A DNA stretch of 64,000 bases. Source: Leguminivora glycinivorella. Lineage: Eukaryota; Arthropoda; Insecta; Lepidoptera; Tortricidae. Each line of letters begins with the position of its first letter. Positions within the stretch are counted from its first letter, which is position 1. Shown one piece after another: positions 1 to 10,836 of the stretch. Made by a program: the position numbers and the translations under genes. The stretch is from NCBI RefSeq assembly GCF_023078275.1, contig NC_062978.1, positions 8,942,585 to 9,006,584 of the forward strand. Direction: 5' to 3'. The notes beneath the pieces were generated by a model, which saw only the letters and a program-made list of their open reading frames with translations, ran no database searches and was not told the origin of the DNA.

Positions 1-709
1 AATACCTGTCCGTAATTGTGCCAACAAAGAGATAGAACATGCCTAGTGTGCTGGCGTGTCTTGTGTTTTCTTTCAGATTCATTGCAGTTTAAGAGATATT
101 CACACTTTGGAGTAGTATTTGATCATAATGAGTGTGTAACAGGAAGTAAATGTGATCCAAACACAGTGCTCTGGGGCAGAAGTGATCAACATCCAGAATA
201 CTGTGTTGTGTTTCTTTATTTCAGATCAACTTAATTATGTATATGTTGAAGATACTAATACTTGGATGTGCTCACAAAATGTATCACAATAAGTACCACA
301 GTAAGTCATGGACGGTGAGACGTTAAAAACACATCCAAGTTGTCATTCACAACAATGCTCCGGGCAGAGTATAAATGTATAGAGAGGCTGCTGTAGTGAA
401 TAATCATTAGCTCACCTTGTGTGTTGTGTTTTTGTGCTTCCAGATATGTTTCAGAATACATAATACATATTGTACCTACTTGTGATATATTGACAATTGT
501 CACGGTGTCACAGTGAAACAAAATGTAAGATCTAAATGGCACCTAAATGATTCCTTATAACAGGTGACTTTATGAGTTTTATGATCTACAAAGAGAGATG
601 ATCATTATCTTGCCCTATTTGTCATATTAAATATAAGTTTGTCCGGAATGACATGGAATAAGGTATTTATCCTACTCAATAATATTGTACCATTGCATCT
701 GGCTTATGT
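1..709. other. Left-edge stretch, no gene recognised
   Basis: No open frame here resembles a family I know. Three spots at about 55-83, 205-225 and 420-444 share a 'GTGTTGTGTTT'-like pyrimidine-rich run ending in CAG. They could be decayed repeat units or acceptor-like sites. If the eIF3m gene continues leftward, this is intron of that gene. Confidence 0.3.
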
Positions 710-721
710 AAGTATACTGAC
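710..721. repeat. 5' copy of a 12-bp target-site duplication
   Basis: AAGTATACTGAC here recurs exactly at 2987-2998. The two copies sit directly outside the retrotransposon, as expected for target-primed reverse transcription. Confidence 0.75.
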
Positions 722-1407
722 CAAGAAATCATATCAAGAGGTAAAATCATTTAGAAGCATAAGTCTATCGTCTTTTGTCCTAAAGACCCTAGAGAAGGTG
801 ATAGACAAGCATATAAGAGAGAAGGTCAACTGCAGTGGAGACCCGCTTCACGGGAATCAGCATGCGTATATGGCTGGGAAGTCAACGGAGACGGCCCTTC
901 ACAACCTAGCTGTGAGGGTAGAAAGGGCACTAGAATCGAAACAGTACGCTCTAGGCTGCTTCTTCGACGTGGAGGGGGCCTTTGACAGGGCTACCTTCCA
1001 GGCCGTTGAAGAGAGTCTGGAGAGAGAAGGCATCCGACCGACATTAGCGCAGTGGATAGGCAGTATGCTTAGGTGCAGGTCTATAACGGCGGAGTTGGGA
1101 GGAATAACAAAGACGATTAGTCCCAGGAGGGGTTCCCGCAGGGAGGCTGCTTGTCACCCTTGATGTGGTGTCTACTTCTGGACTCTATGGTAAGAGAACT
1201 CAACAGGGAGGCTTGTACATGCAGGCCTACTCTGATGACGGAGTACTACTGGTGAGAGGTATGGTCCTCAGTGTCATGAGGAACATAATGGTAAGAGGTC
1301 TCAGACAGGTACTGGGATGGTGCAGAGGGAGAGGACTGGATCTCAATCCGTCGAAAACTAAGCTGGTGTTATTCACTAATAAGAGGAAAAAGAGCTGGAA
1401 CCCATAA
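722..1407 (+). pseudogene. Reverse transcriptase domain, frameshifted
   Basis: This is the RT part of the element, read in three successive frames. From 722 to about 1125 it contains RT block residues including FRSISLSSF and the motif-A region FFDVEGAFD (about 960-989), with the first catalytic Asp. A frameshift near 1125-1135 precedes the QGG-type motif B, so that frame ends at 1161-1163. The catalytic motif C is YSDDG at about 1228-1242, in place of the usual YADD. Another frame change near 1400-1430, in a lysine-rich stretch, separates it from the downstream open frame. It is an inactive copy of a retrotransposon polymerase. Confidence 0.8.
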
Positions 1408-1430
1408 AAATAGAGGGCGTAGAACTAGAA

Positions 1431-2879
1431 ATGGTAGACGAGTTCAAATATCTGGGCATTACTCTTGACAGTTCACTCAGATACAAGACTCATATCAGAG
1501 AGCAGACGGCTAAGGCCATAAGAACGCTGTACCAATGTAAAAGGGCAGTAGGGAAGAACTGGGGACTAAAGCCGAGTATGATCCACTGGATTTACAAAGC
1601 CATTATCACACCCAGGGTGCTATATGGGGCGGTGATCTGGTGGCACAGGACCCATATTGGAGAATATCGGAAGAATCTGACAAAAGTACAAAGACTAGCC
1701 TGCCTCATGATGACGGGGGCTATGAGAACCACCCCGACACATGCTATGGAGGTGCTGTTAGGCTTAAAGCCCCTCTGGATTGAGGCAGAGAAGAGAGCCA
1801 TGGAACAGTGGTACAGAATAAAAGCATGCAAGGAATGGAGAGGAAGTTGCGTGGACAAGAGACACGCACTGATACAAAGAGAGGCACTATCGAAGCTAGA
1901 AATGCTGATGGTCAATAATGACCTCATAAAGAGGGAGGAGATTTTCGATAAGAAGTATAGAGTACATATAGGAGAAAGAGACAACTGGAAGGTAGAGGTC
2001 GGGCACCCAACGACTATATGCTTCACAGATGGCTCTAGGAGAAGCTCTACAAAGCTAGCAGGGGCGGGAATAGTAATCCCGAAACTAGGAGAAAAGGTGT
2101 CGATACCACTAGGGAGATACACTAGCGTGTTCCAAGCAGAGGTATGTGCAATAGCGCGCTGTGCACGTATATTAAAAGAAAGCGATAAACAAGATGGAGC
2201 CGTGGTCATATACACCGACAGTCAAGCGGCACTAAAGGCTCTGAAGAGAACATCGGTGACCTCGTCCCTGGTGAGAGAATGCAGGGAAGAGCTCAACTCG
2301 ATAGGCAAGCATAGAAGTGTAACGGTTGCGTGGGTACCGGGACACCAGGGAGTCACAGGTAATGAGAAAGCGGACGAGCTGGCAAGGGCGGGGGCGGAGA
2401 CGGAATTCTTGGGTCCGGAACCGGCTCTGCCTATGTCAGCTGACGTCACGAAAGGAGTCATTGAGAGGATAAAAGAGATGGAAGCACAAAGAGCCTGGGA
2501 AAGAGAGACCAGTTGCAGACAAACGAAGATGATGATAGAAGGTAGAGACCAAAGGAGAGCTAGGTATCTTCTGAAACTAGGTAAGAACAGTCTAAGAATG
2601 TTGACCGGTATCATAACGGGACACAACACTCTTAACAGACATATGAAGATAATAGGTATCAGTAGTGACGAATCCTGTCCACACTGTGGTAAGGAGGAGA
2701 CTAGTTTGCACCTACTAGCAGAATGTATCATGTATGCGGCACCGCGACATGAAACATTCGGTAGAGACAATTTGGGAGAAGATGAACTCAAGGATGTCAA
2801 ACTTAAAGATGTCCTTCTGTTCTGCAGGAAAACAAGAAGATTTGAGGAGAGAAGTGTGGGAGAGCAGCCGGGACAGTAA
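1431..2879 (+). CDS. Retrotransposon RT thumb, RNase H and zinc knuckle
   Basis: This open frame of 482 codons is the C-terminal part of the retrotransposon polyprotein. It opens with the RT thumb signature FKYLGITLD. The RNase H domain shows the catalytic acidic residues in order: CFTDGS (about 2020-2037), FQAEVCAI (about 2131), IYTDSQAA (about 2211) and NEKADELA (about 2361). WVPGHQGVTGNEKAD is the classic late RNase H block. Near the C-terminus C-x2-C...H-x4-C (CPHCGKEETSLHLLAEC) is the zinc-knuckle-like tail of this element class. The first methionine is probably not a true start, because the frame continues the disrupted RT part upstream. Confidence 0.85.
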   Translation: MVDEFKYLGITLDSSLRYKTHIREQTAKAIRTLYQCKRAVGKNWGLKPSMIHWIYKAIITPRVLYGAVIWWHRTHIGEYRKNLTKVQRLACLMMTGAMRTTPTHAMEVLLGLKPLWIEAEKRAMEQWYRIKACKEWRGSCVDKRHALIQREALSKLEMLMVNNDLIKREEIFDKKYRVHIGERDNWKVEVGHPTTICFTDGSRRSSTKLAGAGIVIPKLGEKVSIPLGRYTSVFQAEVCAIARCARILKESDKQDGAVVIYTDSQAALKALKRTSVTSSLVRECREELNSIGKHRSVTVAWVPGHQGVTGNEKADELARAGAETEFLGPEPALPMSADVTKGVIERIKEMEAQRAWERETSCRQTKMMIEGRDQRRARYLLKLGKNSLRMLTGIITGHNTLNRHMKIIGISSDESCPHCGKEETSLHLLAECIMYAAPRHETFGRDNLGEDELKDVKLKDVLLFCRKTRRFEERSVGEQPGQ

Positions 2880-2986
2880 CCTGCAGCTCCAACTCCAGGG
2901 AATTGGGCTGAATGAACGCACCAGCGATCGACAGCCCGCCTGTATCCGGCCAGGCGTCCCTACACTACATCTACATCTACATCTAC

Positions 2987-2998
2987 AAGTATACTGAC
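2987..2998. repeat. 3' copy of the 12-bp target-site duplication
   Basis: Exact match to 710-721, directly after the CTACAT tail of the retrotransposon. Confidence 0.75.
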
Positions 2999-4893
2999 AG
3001 TAAGTACATTTTAAATTCACTACAGGTTGGTATAAAGGGATGAGTAAATAAGCATAAGAAACTTTGACAACTGTTGACTATAAGTTCACTAACACTTCTC
3101 CGGGGCCTGTACCGGGGACTGTATTTTGAAATCTGTCTTAGTGACATTCTTATGCATATAAACTCTGTATGATCTTGCATTTTTCTAAATGAGGAAACAT
3201 GTTGCTATATTACATGGCACAAATTTATCAAAAATGTTGAGAAAATAATAATAATATTAACATAATAATATTTTGATGAGGTTAATTATGCATCTTGTTA
3301 AAACCATAATGTGTGTCAAAATTAAGGGCATAGCACTGAAGTATAGTGTATTGTTGATGCTGTTTTGTGTATAATAATGTTGGTTTAGCATTGCAAACAT
3401 TTTTGACAAGAAATGTAATCATGTTCTAAATTGAACCAAAGACATATATATTCCCTAGACAGACACTTGGAACATTTATTATCATGACATAGTCCAGTGT
3501 CCATTTAATGCATTATCAGTGATATAATTTGTTCCTTAATTACATTCCTTTCCAGATTAATTTATTGATTACAGTAGTTGCCTGCCGGTAACCTGGTGAA
3601 TATTGACCATAAGTTGAAAATACTTGCATTGATAAGGCATGATTCCAGAAGTTCCTGAGGTTAAATCTTGCTAAAAGCTGGAAACACCAAACTGGATATC
3701 TATTGAACTATTTATGACACTGGTAAAATTTGTCATAGCTAATGGTAAGAGATTTTGATATTTATAGACCTGATGGACTTTAACGGTCTACATGCTATAC
3801 TTGTCTGTTACAACAAATCAGTTTGATTTGGAATTGGGCTTGAAACATGCCAATCAGTTAAGTTTTTAACAGATGTGCAATAATCTGAGGTAAATAACTT
3901 AATTGGAGCTTCTAATAATTTTAACCCTTCACTGCGAAGGAATGTTTCTGAACCGAAGCATGACAAACAGGTAACGTTTGAAGTTGACAAGTATTGTCTA
4001 CTTTTAATATGTTCTGTTCCTTGAAATATAAAAAAAAATAACTGTACACTTCTATTGCTTCTTGATTTCACAAGAATATATATATTTTACATGTTTTGTG
4101 ACTTTTGCAAGAATCAAAAATAATGATATTTTGTTATAAAAACTCAGCACCTGTACTAAGTATTCTTGCATATGCATAGTATTAACACAACTAACAAAAT
4201 TATGTAGTTGTGCAGGTGGCAGCTATATGGATAATGTTGTGCTTTAAATTGCACATATACCTACAGCTGGAGCACCTCTCTAGTGTGTCTGGCAAGCTTG
4301 ATGGTTTAATTATTAAGCTTATGCACCATGCCTGATGATGATAAATACCTTTGTCAAGAACCATTTGGTAAGTGAACAATGATAGATAAAATATTACATT
4401 ATTTGAATGTAGTGAAACCTCGATAAGTCAAGCCAAGTGCCATAAGATTATTCTTGGTTGACTGGAATGTATTTCAATAATGGTATATATATAGTAAGCG
4501 TGTTACCTTAGGGGCACGGGAAAAATAAGACAAGTTGCACGCCGGATTAAGAACCGAGTTGTGTTTTGCCTTATTAGTCTCAGATTAAGAACTGAGTTGT
4601 CATTGCATATATACACGCCGGATTAAGAACCGAGTTGTGTTGCCTATACATGATGTTAATAATATATTCTGTTCACAGGGTTTCCTGATAAGCACATTGT
4701 ACCTGAATCTTGTGGTATCCACGGTAGTGTAACTAATGTGATATCCACAAGTAAAAATGAAGTGATTTCCGTCACTTAAAGTGTGAATCATAATTATAAT
4801 GATTACTTTAATGTCTGCTATACATTTGTTACTTTGATTATTGTTTCTTAAGTAGTTCTGTTTATGCAATGTTGGCCTTAGGAGGCGGACCAT
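2999..4893. other. AT-rich stretch with three short direct repeats
   Basis: No gene was recognised. Three copies of a ~20-26 bp motif built on GATTAAGAACYGAGTTGT lie at about 4541-4565, 4581-4600 and 4617-4642. The rest is AT-rich spacer without a coding frame of known type; an 87-codon minus-strand frame at 3808-4071 has no recognisable domain. Confidence 0.35.
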
Positions 4894-4913
4894 GTGCATA
4901 AGACCTATTATTG

Positions 4914-6727
4914 TGATGCAGGTCTTTGGAGACGGACCATCATGTGTTCTATAGGCTATCCTTGTGAGGTTAGTTCTATTTCTGGTATTTGTGATGCAGG
5001 TCTTTGGAGACGGACCATCATGTGTTCTATAGACTATCCTTGTGAGATTAGTTCTATTTCTGGTATTTGTGATGCAGGTCTTTGGAGACGGGCCATCATG
5101 TGTTCTATAGACTATCCTTGTGAGGTTAGTTCTGTTCTGGTATTTGTGGTGCAGGTCTTTGGAGACGGGCCATCATGTGTTATATAGACTATCCTTGCGA
5201 GGTTAGTTTTGTTTCTGGTATTTGTGATGCAGGTCTTTGGAGACGGACCATCATGTGTTATATAGACTATCCTTGCGAGGTTAGTTCTGTTCTGGTATTT
5301 GTGGTGCAGGTCTTTGGAGACGGGCCATCATGTGTTATATAGACTATCCTTGCGAGGTTAGTTCTGTTTCTGGTATTTGTGATGCAGGTCTTTGGAGACG
5401 GACCATCATGTGTTCTGTAGACTATCCTTAATAGGTTAGTTCTGTTTCTGGTATTTGTGATGCAGGTCTTTGGAGACGGACCATCATGTGTTCTGTAGAC
5501 TATCCTTAATAGGCTAGTTCTGTTTCTGGTATTTGTGATGCAGGTCTTTGGAGACGGACCATCATGTGTTCTGTAGACTATCCTTGCGAGGTTAGTTCTG
5601 TTCTGGTATTTGTGGTGCAGGTCTTTGGAGACGGGCCATCATGTGTTATATAGACTATCCTTGCGAGGTTAGTTCTGTTTCTGGTATTTGTGATGCAGGT
5701 CTTTGGAGACGGGCCATCATGTGTTATATAGACTATCCTTGCGAGGTTAGTTCTGTTCTGGTATTTGTGGTGCAGGTCTTTGGAGACGGGCCATCATGTG
5801 TTATATAGACTATCCTTAAGAGGATTGGTCTGTTTTTGTTATTTGTGATGTAGGTCTTTACAGACGCCATCATGTGTTATATAGACTATCCTTAAGAGGA
5901 TTGGTCTGTTTTTGTTATTTGTGATGTAGGTCTTTACAGACGCCATCATGTGTTATATAGACTATCCTTAAGAGGATTAGTCTGTTTCTGTTATTTGTGA
6001 TGTAGGTCTTTAGAGACGCCATCATGTGTTATATAGACTATCCTTAAGAGGATTAGTCTGTTTCTGTTATTTGTGATGTAGGTCTTTACAGACGCCATCA
6101 TGTGTTATATAGACTATCCTTAAGAGGATTGGTCTGTTTTTGTTATTTGTGGTGTAGGTCTTTAGAGACGCCATCATGTGTTATATAGACTATCCTTAAG
6201 AGGATTGGTCTGTTTCTGTTATTTGTGATGTAGGTCTTTACAGACGCCATCATGTGTTATATAGACTATCCTTAAGAGGATTGGTCTGTTTTTGTTATTT
6301 GTGATGTAGGTCTTTACAGACGCCATCATGTGTTATATAGACTATCCTTAAGAGGATTGGTCTGTTTTTGTTATTTGTGGTGTAGGTCTTTACAGACGCC
6401 ATCATGTGTTACATAGACTATCCCTAAGAGGATTGGTCTGTTTTTGTTATTTGTGATGTAGGTCTTTACAGACGCCATCATGTGTTATATAGACTATCCT
6501 TAAGAGGATTGGTCTGTTTTTGTTATTTGTGATGTAGGTCTTTACAGACGCCATCATGTGTTATATAGACTATCCTTAAGAGGATTGGTCTGCTTCTGTT
6601 ATTTGTGATGTAGGTCTTACAGACGCCATCATGTGCTATATAGTCTATCCTTAAGAGGATTGTTCTGCTTCTGTTATTTGTGATGAAGGTCTTCAGAGAT
6701 GCCATCATGTGTTATATAGTCCTTAAG
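4914..6727. repeat. Minisatellite, ~23 units of 76-78 bp, two subfamilies
   Basis: Head-to-tail units all carry the core GTCTTT...GACG...CATCATGTGTT...TATAGACTATCCTT. From about 4914 to 5820 the unit is 77-78 bp with GGAGACGGRCCATC and 'GAGGTTAGTTCT'. From about 5821 to 6727 it is 76 bp with ACAGACGCCATC and 'AAGAGGATTGGTCTG'. The switch is sharp. In the first half, units with GTGGTGCAGG/GGGCC alternate with GTGATGCAGG/GGACC, which suggests a dimeric higher-order unit. The last two units are degenerate. Short frames inside it are repeat artefacts. Confidence 0.95.
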
Positions 6728-8735
6728 AGGTATATCCTTAAGAGGTTAGCTTGAGACCTTGTTTGTCAAAAGCATGTTTTATGACCTTAAAGAGTAATGA
6801 TCTCAAGGTTACCTTGAAAGGGTCACTTACATGCATACTTTCCAGAGGTCGCTGGTGAAATTACGGTTTCCAATAGAGCGGAGAGAGCAACTGTTCGGAA
6901 TGCCTAGCTGAACGAATGCATGCTACAGGCTGCGCGACAACCTTGTCATGAAGGGCCAACTTCTGCGGTCGTTGCGCTGACAGCCACGAAAGAAGCCGTA
7001 TCACCGTGGCTTTCGTATGAAGATTTGATATGGTAATGTGTGTTGTCTTATAGCAAAATTGGTGGCTAGTACACATTGATTATTACCATTTATTAATTTT
7101 ATCATGTTGATAGAAAAAAAAATAATCAGCGGTTGTTAAAGGTCCTGCCAAGGAACAGCCATGTATTCTGCTTAATATATATTCATGAAAAAAAAAACAA
7201 TATTTTGTAATGTCTTGATTGTCATTGTTTATTACTAAATTATTTAACGGCTATGTAAGCCGGATCTGTAATTGAGAGCACCTACTATGCCAATTGTAAA
7301 TTAATTTCTCGTAACCTTATCATGTTACTTGAACGACAGTTGTGTTGTACTGATTCTATCACCTACTGGCTTAGTTCCAAGGAAAAATTATCACGTTCTC
7401 GTTACATTAAGGAACTTAGTATTTCCCATGTATGTTACAGAGCTTCTTAACAAGAGCTTGTGCTGTGTTGGAAGGTGGCTATGATCACGCATAGGGTGTG
7501 TCATGTTAACCTCTCACGAGTTGTACGCCTTCTTGCGCATGTGGGGAGCTTCACAGCCTACAGTGACGAAGCCAACTGTGAGTTTGTTCCATGTATTTGC
7601 TATTTAAACGACGCCAATCATCATTATTATATTGAGCGGTTGGTTAGTTTGGAATGCACCGCTCACGTAAGTCTTAACTTAAGGCATAAATGGCATAATG
7701 CTTGCCTGAAAATAAATGAAATGTATTGATGGGTGAAGTTATTTACAAGCAAATATTAGATGGTGTTTTGTACACCAGTAATTACCTGCCCGCCGCTAGA
7801 TGTCATCTATTTTACATAATTAATTTGACTAATATATAGTATCGATCATGGCGGTAAAACATGTACTTTTCGTACCATCGCACCTTAATAGTTTTAAAGC
7901 CTTACTGGCTGTGGATTTGTTAAATAATGACCTGACTTACTTGTACTAGGCTAGTCTGGTCATGCAATCTTGAGTTTAGTTATGTCATTACTATGATTCG
8001 ACTATAAAATGAGGCCAATTACATATCTTGGTGTAAGTTAGTCTTAAACTACACCGGCCGTTTCCAACGGTTCTCGAGTTAATCACTTCAAAGGACCAGG
8101 GCCTGAGTGTATAGCTGGAGTATACAAAGTTCTTGTTCACTTTGCAGAAAAGAAAAGAATAAATGAACAGATGAAGTCTACCGCCACCAGTTGGAGGCGC
8201 GGCCTGCTTCGGCTGCGTTGACTGCGGCAGTCATCAGTAGCAGCATGGATAGCAGAGACCTTCGGGACGAAAGGTCAAGGTCAGAATGGGCGAATGTAAG
8301 GGCATCACTAGTCGCTGATACTTAAAACCTTCTAATGATTGTATAAGGTGCATTAGAGTAATTCCGAATGACAGAAATCCTCGGGTAATTTCGAAATGGG
8401 AATCTTGATATGATGGAAATAATGGTGATTTTTATGCGACGTTCGGAATTACCCTAATTAGTTTAATTACACATAGATTAGCCCGTGCTGTCCCTTGAGT
8501 TATGACAAGCCAAGTGCTAGATAGTATAAGAAAAAGTAATGAACAAATGAAATGCATTTATGTGAAGGTTTTAAAAGCAAGTTATTAGGTCATGAAGGAT
8601 TGGTTTTTGGCAAGGTTAGCCTTAAGCAAAACCCTCCCAAACCTTCCCACTTGGGAAATAAAGCAAGACCAAAATGTAGATTAATTTTTAATTAACAGTA
8701 TTAATGCTATTAATTATTCATTGTGTTTCACGTAC
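6728..8735. other. Non-coding stretch left of eIF3m exon 4
   Basis: No gene was recognised. The part from about 7990 to 8260 has a TATA-like ATAAAATGAG, a GC-rich block and an AATAAATGA signal. It could be the end of an LTR or another repeat, but I could not find a matching partner. Under the eIF3m model this is intron 4 of that gene. Confidence 0.3.
8351..8463. mobile_element. Small MITE with ~20-bp inverted ends
   Basis: ATTAGAGTAATTCCGAATGA at the left end pairs with TTCGGAATTACCCTAATTAG at the right end (a few mismatches). The 113-bp body has no coding frame. This is a typical non-autonomous foldback element. Confidence 0.6.
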
Positions 8736-8951
8736 CTGTTAGTATCCTTAAGCACAGAGTGCAGCAGTCGGTAGAGCTTCTGCATCTGCTCGTTAGAGGG
8801 CGGGCAGGTGGCGAACTCCTTGCGCAGCTGCTCCACGCCCGTGAACACCTCCTGCACGGAGCCCACGCGCGCCGCCAGCTCGATCACGTGGTAGTACACG
8901 TGGTAGCGCAGGGGAGAGTTGGCTTCTAGGTTGTTGTATAGCCGCCATAGA
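8736..8951 (-). CDS. eIF3m: eIF3m exon 4
   Basis: Seventy-two codons in part, LWRLYNNLEANSPLRYHVYY... to ...LLHSVLKDTN, ending in phase 2 at GTACGT. It contains the conserved CPPSNEQMQKLYRL block of insect eIF3m. Confidence 0.92.
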
Positions 8952-10836
8952 CTGAAAATTTAAATCACAGTGTTTCAATATTGTTTCACCCCATCGTTGC
9001 CTCTGCGGAGCTTCTGTGGACAGCCTTGGACACCACGGTTTATCGTGCACTAAAAGCGCCGGTCGACTGTCACGCCACGCCTCCTTAAATGATATCCTCC
9101 GTCAGGCTTTCGTCAGCGCAAACGTTCCAGCTGTTCTCGAACCACCAGGCCTTACGCGTGACGACGGCAAAAGGCCCGACGGAATGACTCTTGTGCCCTG
9201 GAGTGTCGGACGGCCCCTTATTTGGGACGCAACGTGTGTGGACACCCTGGCGACGTCTCACCTCAGCTCAACGTCAATGAGAGCGGGCGGGGCAGCCGCT
9301 GCTGCTGAAGCGGCAAAATGTCGCAAATATATAGCCCTCACGGACCATCATATATTTGCGGCATTTGCAGTCGAAACTCTAGGACCGTGGTGCCCAAGCG
9401 CTCAAAAATTAATTAAGGAGCTTTCAAGAAAAATCTGTGATGTCACCGGGGACCATAGGGCTGGCTCGTTCCTCGCCCAACGAATTGGCATTGCGATCCA
9501 AAGGGGGAACGCAGCTAGCCTTATGGGAACCCTACCGGCGGGTTCAGACCTCTGTGACCTTGCCTAGTTGGTTTAAATTTATTTTTATTTTTAAATAATT
9601 GTATTTTTAGGTAAGTATTAGTTTTAGTTTTGTACTTCGTTCTAGGTTAATTTTTATTCTAAGTTTTGTTTTAATACTAATGACACATGTATTATTATTA
9701 AAATCAGTGTTTTATGTATTCTATGTTACAGTACATTTTGTAAAAATATAGAGCAATAAAGTATGTGAATGATGCAAATACATGAAGTCTTTATTTTTTA
9801 AGATACATTTAGGTGATTTTGTTATATCACTCTTATATCTGCGCCAATAACATGGTCGCTCGATAAATGATAAAATATCTGGCCATCTGGACGACCAATG
9901 TTTTATTGTTTGTCAATAGTTCGGTCCACACAGTGCAAACAATGTTGTGATGCAACAATGTGTCGACTTCCCTCAACCAAGGCAAGGCTGTGTGAGTAAA
10001 TTGCCTTGTGAAGCAGCTCTATCTACTGGACCAAAGCTAAAATCACAAAGCAAAACTGATGTCCATATAAAACAATGATTCACCAAAATCTATGAGACAG
10101 CTAATATAATTTCAAAAAATGGCTGTTCAATTCAGATTTAAATTGGAATCTCTGATTTACTTGACTTTAAGGATTTAAATATTGGTAAGTTTTGTTACAG
10201 TTTTGCACCCAAAGTCCTATTACTAAAGATAAATAAACTTACGATTGTAGAGCAACCATTCCCAGTTTTGGACCGGGTGCCTTTGTGAGTCTTTGACTGA
10301 ATGCCAGAATGAGGTTTTCGCCCCTCTCCAATGGGATCTGTAAATATATATTACACTTGATAATAGCCATTCACTGTATCTGTTGGGGTTATTAACTATA
10401 CAGTTACATAGTTTTGATTGCTTCCTTTTAAACCAAACCTGTTTAGATTTTTATTTATAGTTGTATGCAAGACATATCCAGTACATTTAGTAAAAAAAAA
10501 ACAATCAAATGTTCAGTACTAACCGAGACCATAATGGAGACAATACTGTTTAGAATGGCTTCAATATCAGCTTCATTGGGTTCCTTGAAACAAACATCAC
10601 ATACTCCAACAATTTTGTGTAAATCATCTTCAATGCCTTTAGGGGACTTCTCTTCGGAGATCTCAGCGCCGAGGCTCTTGAAGTATTTACGAAGTTCTTG
10701 AGCCTAAAAATAAAACAAGTAATGTAATATCTGCAATAATCCCATAGTTAAACTAATACGCTGAGTTGGCTTAGGTTATGTTGCAACAAACCTGATCCTC
10801 CAATGATATTTCCATAAACACTGCGGGCCCTTGCAT
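8736..10836 (-). CDS. eIF3m: eIF3 subunit m, N-terminal half (4 exons)
   Basis: The protein is a PCI-domain subunit of translation initiation factor eIF3, which binds the 40S ribosome. Four exons join in frame: 10836-10792, 10703-10524, 10337-10243 and 8951-8736. All have GT donors and AG acceptors. The start MQGPAVFMEISLEDQ is followed by AQELRKYFKSLGAEISEE and CDVCFKE, which match the family's N-terminus; exon 4 carries YHVYYHVIELAARVGS. About 178 residues are encoded here out of roughly 380 in the family, so the C-terminal half of the PCI region is missing. The last exon ends in phase 2 at a good donor (GTACGT), so the gene should continue left, but I found no further exon down to position 1. 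Intron 3 holds a retrotransposon fragment. Confidence 0.9.
8960..9785 (+). mobile_element. 5'-truncated retroelement insertion in eIF3m intron 3
   Basis: The insertion runs from just upstream of the zinc-knuckle coding part to an AT-rich 3' untranslated tail with GCAATAAAGT at about 9751-9760. The exact borders and any target-site duplication could not be seen. Confidence 0.55.
8985..9567 (+). CDS. C-terminal fragment of an endonuclease-type non-LTR element
   Basis: This intact open frame of about 190 codons sits in intron 3 of eIF3m, antisense to it. It begins with a Cys/His cluster (CLCG...LGHHGLSC), continues with RHASLNDILRQAF, then KRPDGMTLVPW and LIWDATCVDTLA, and ends GNAASLMGTLPAG... 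before a stop at 9565-9567. The RPDG...WDATC spacing looks like the PD-(D/E)XK core of a restriction-like endonuclease at the C-terminus of site-preferring non-LTR retrotransposons. I know closely similar tails from many animal genomes. No RT domain is present, so it is a 5'-truncated copy, and it lacks its own start (a GTG at 9016 is not credible). It is GC-richer than its surroundings. The clade is uncertain. Confidence 0.7.
10243..10337 (-). CDS. eIF3m: eIF3m exon 3
   Basis: IPLERGENLILAFSQRL... to ...GMVALQ plus two bases of a Ser codon, donor GTAAGT. It joins exon 4 to give ALQSLWRLYNNLE. Confidence 0.9.
10524..10703 (-). CDS. eIF3m: eIF3m exon 2
   Basis: Sixty codons, AQELRKYF... to ...IVSIMVS, phase 0 at both ends, with a TTTTTAG acceptor and a GTTAGT donor. 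Confidence 0.9.
10792..10836 (-). CDS. eIF3m: eIF3m exon 1 (start)
   Basis: Fifteen codons from the ATG to ...LEDQ, ending in phase 0 at donor GTTTGT. The start was chosen because it is the only methionine that gives the family-like N-terminus and it lies in the putative shared promoter region. Confidence 0.85.

Larger units (their letters stand above)
722..2986 (+). mobile_element. 5'-truncated non-LTR retrotransposon with RNase H
   Basis: This insertion starts inside the reverse transcriptase domain and runs through an RNase H domain to a short CTACAT-repeat tail at about 2963-2986. It is flanked by a 12-bp direct repeat. The 5' truncation, 3' repeat tail and variable-length duplication are the marks of target-primed reverse transcription. 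The presence of an RNase H domain places it in the I superfamily (I/LOA/R1-type clades); I cannot fix the clade by eye. The copy carries at least two or three frameshifts in the RT part and is dead as an autonomous element. It lies left of eIF3m and may be in one of its introns. Confidence 0.85.

Noticed and set aside
1592..2800. Minus-strand frames of about 200 codons
   Set aside because: Antisense shadows of the RT/RNase H coding frame, with no domain of their own.
4914..6727. CRISPR-like array
   Set aside because: The 76-78 bp units are contiguous with no unique spacers, and the genome is eukaryotic.
7990..8260. Solo LTR
   Set aside because: Some LTR-like signals exist, but no matching second LTR, target duplication or primer-binding site could be seen.
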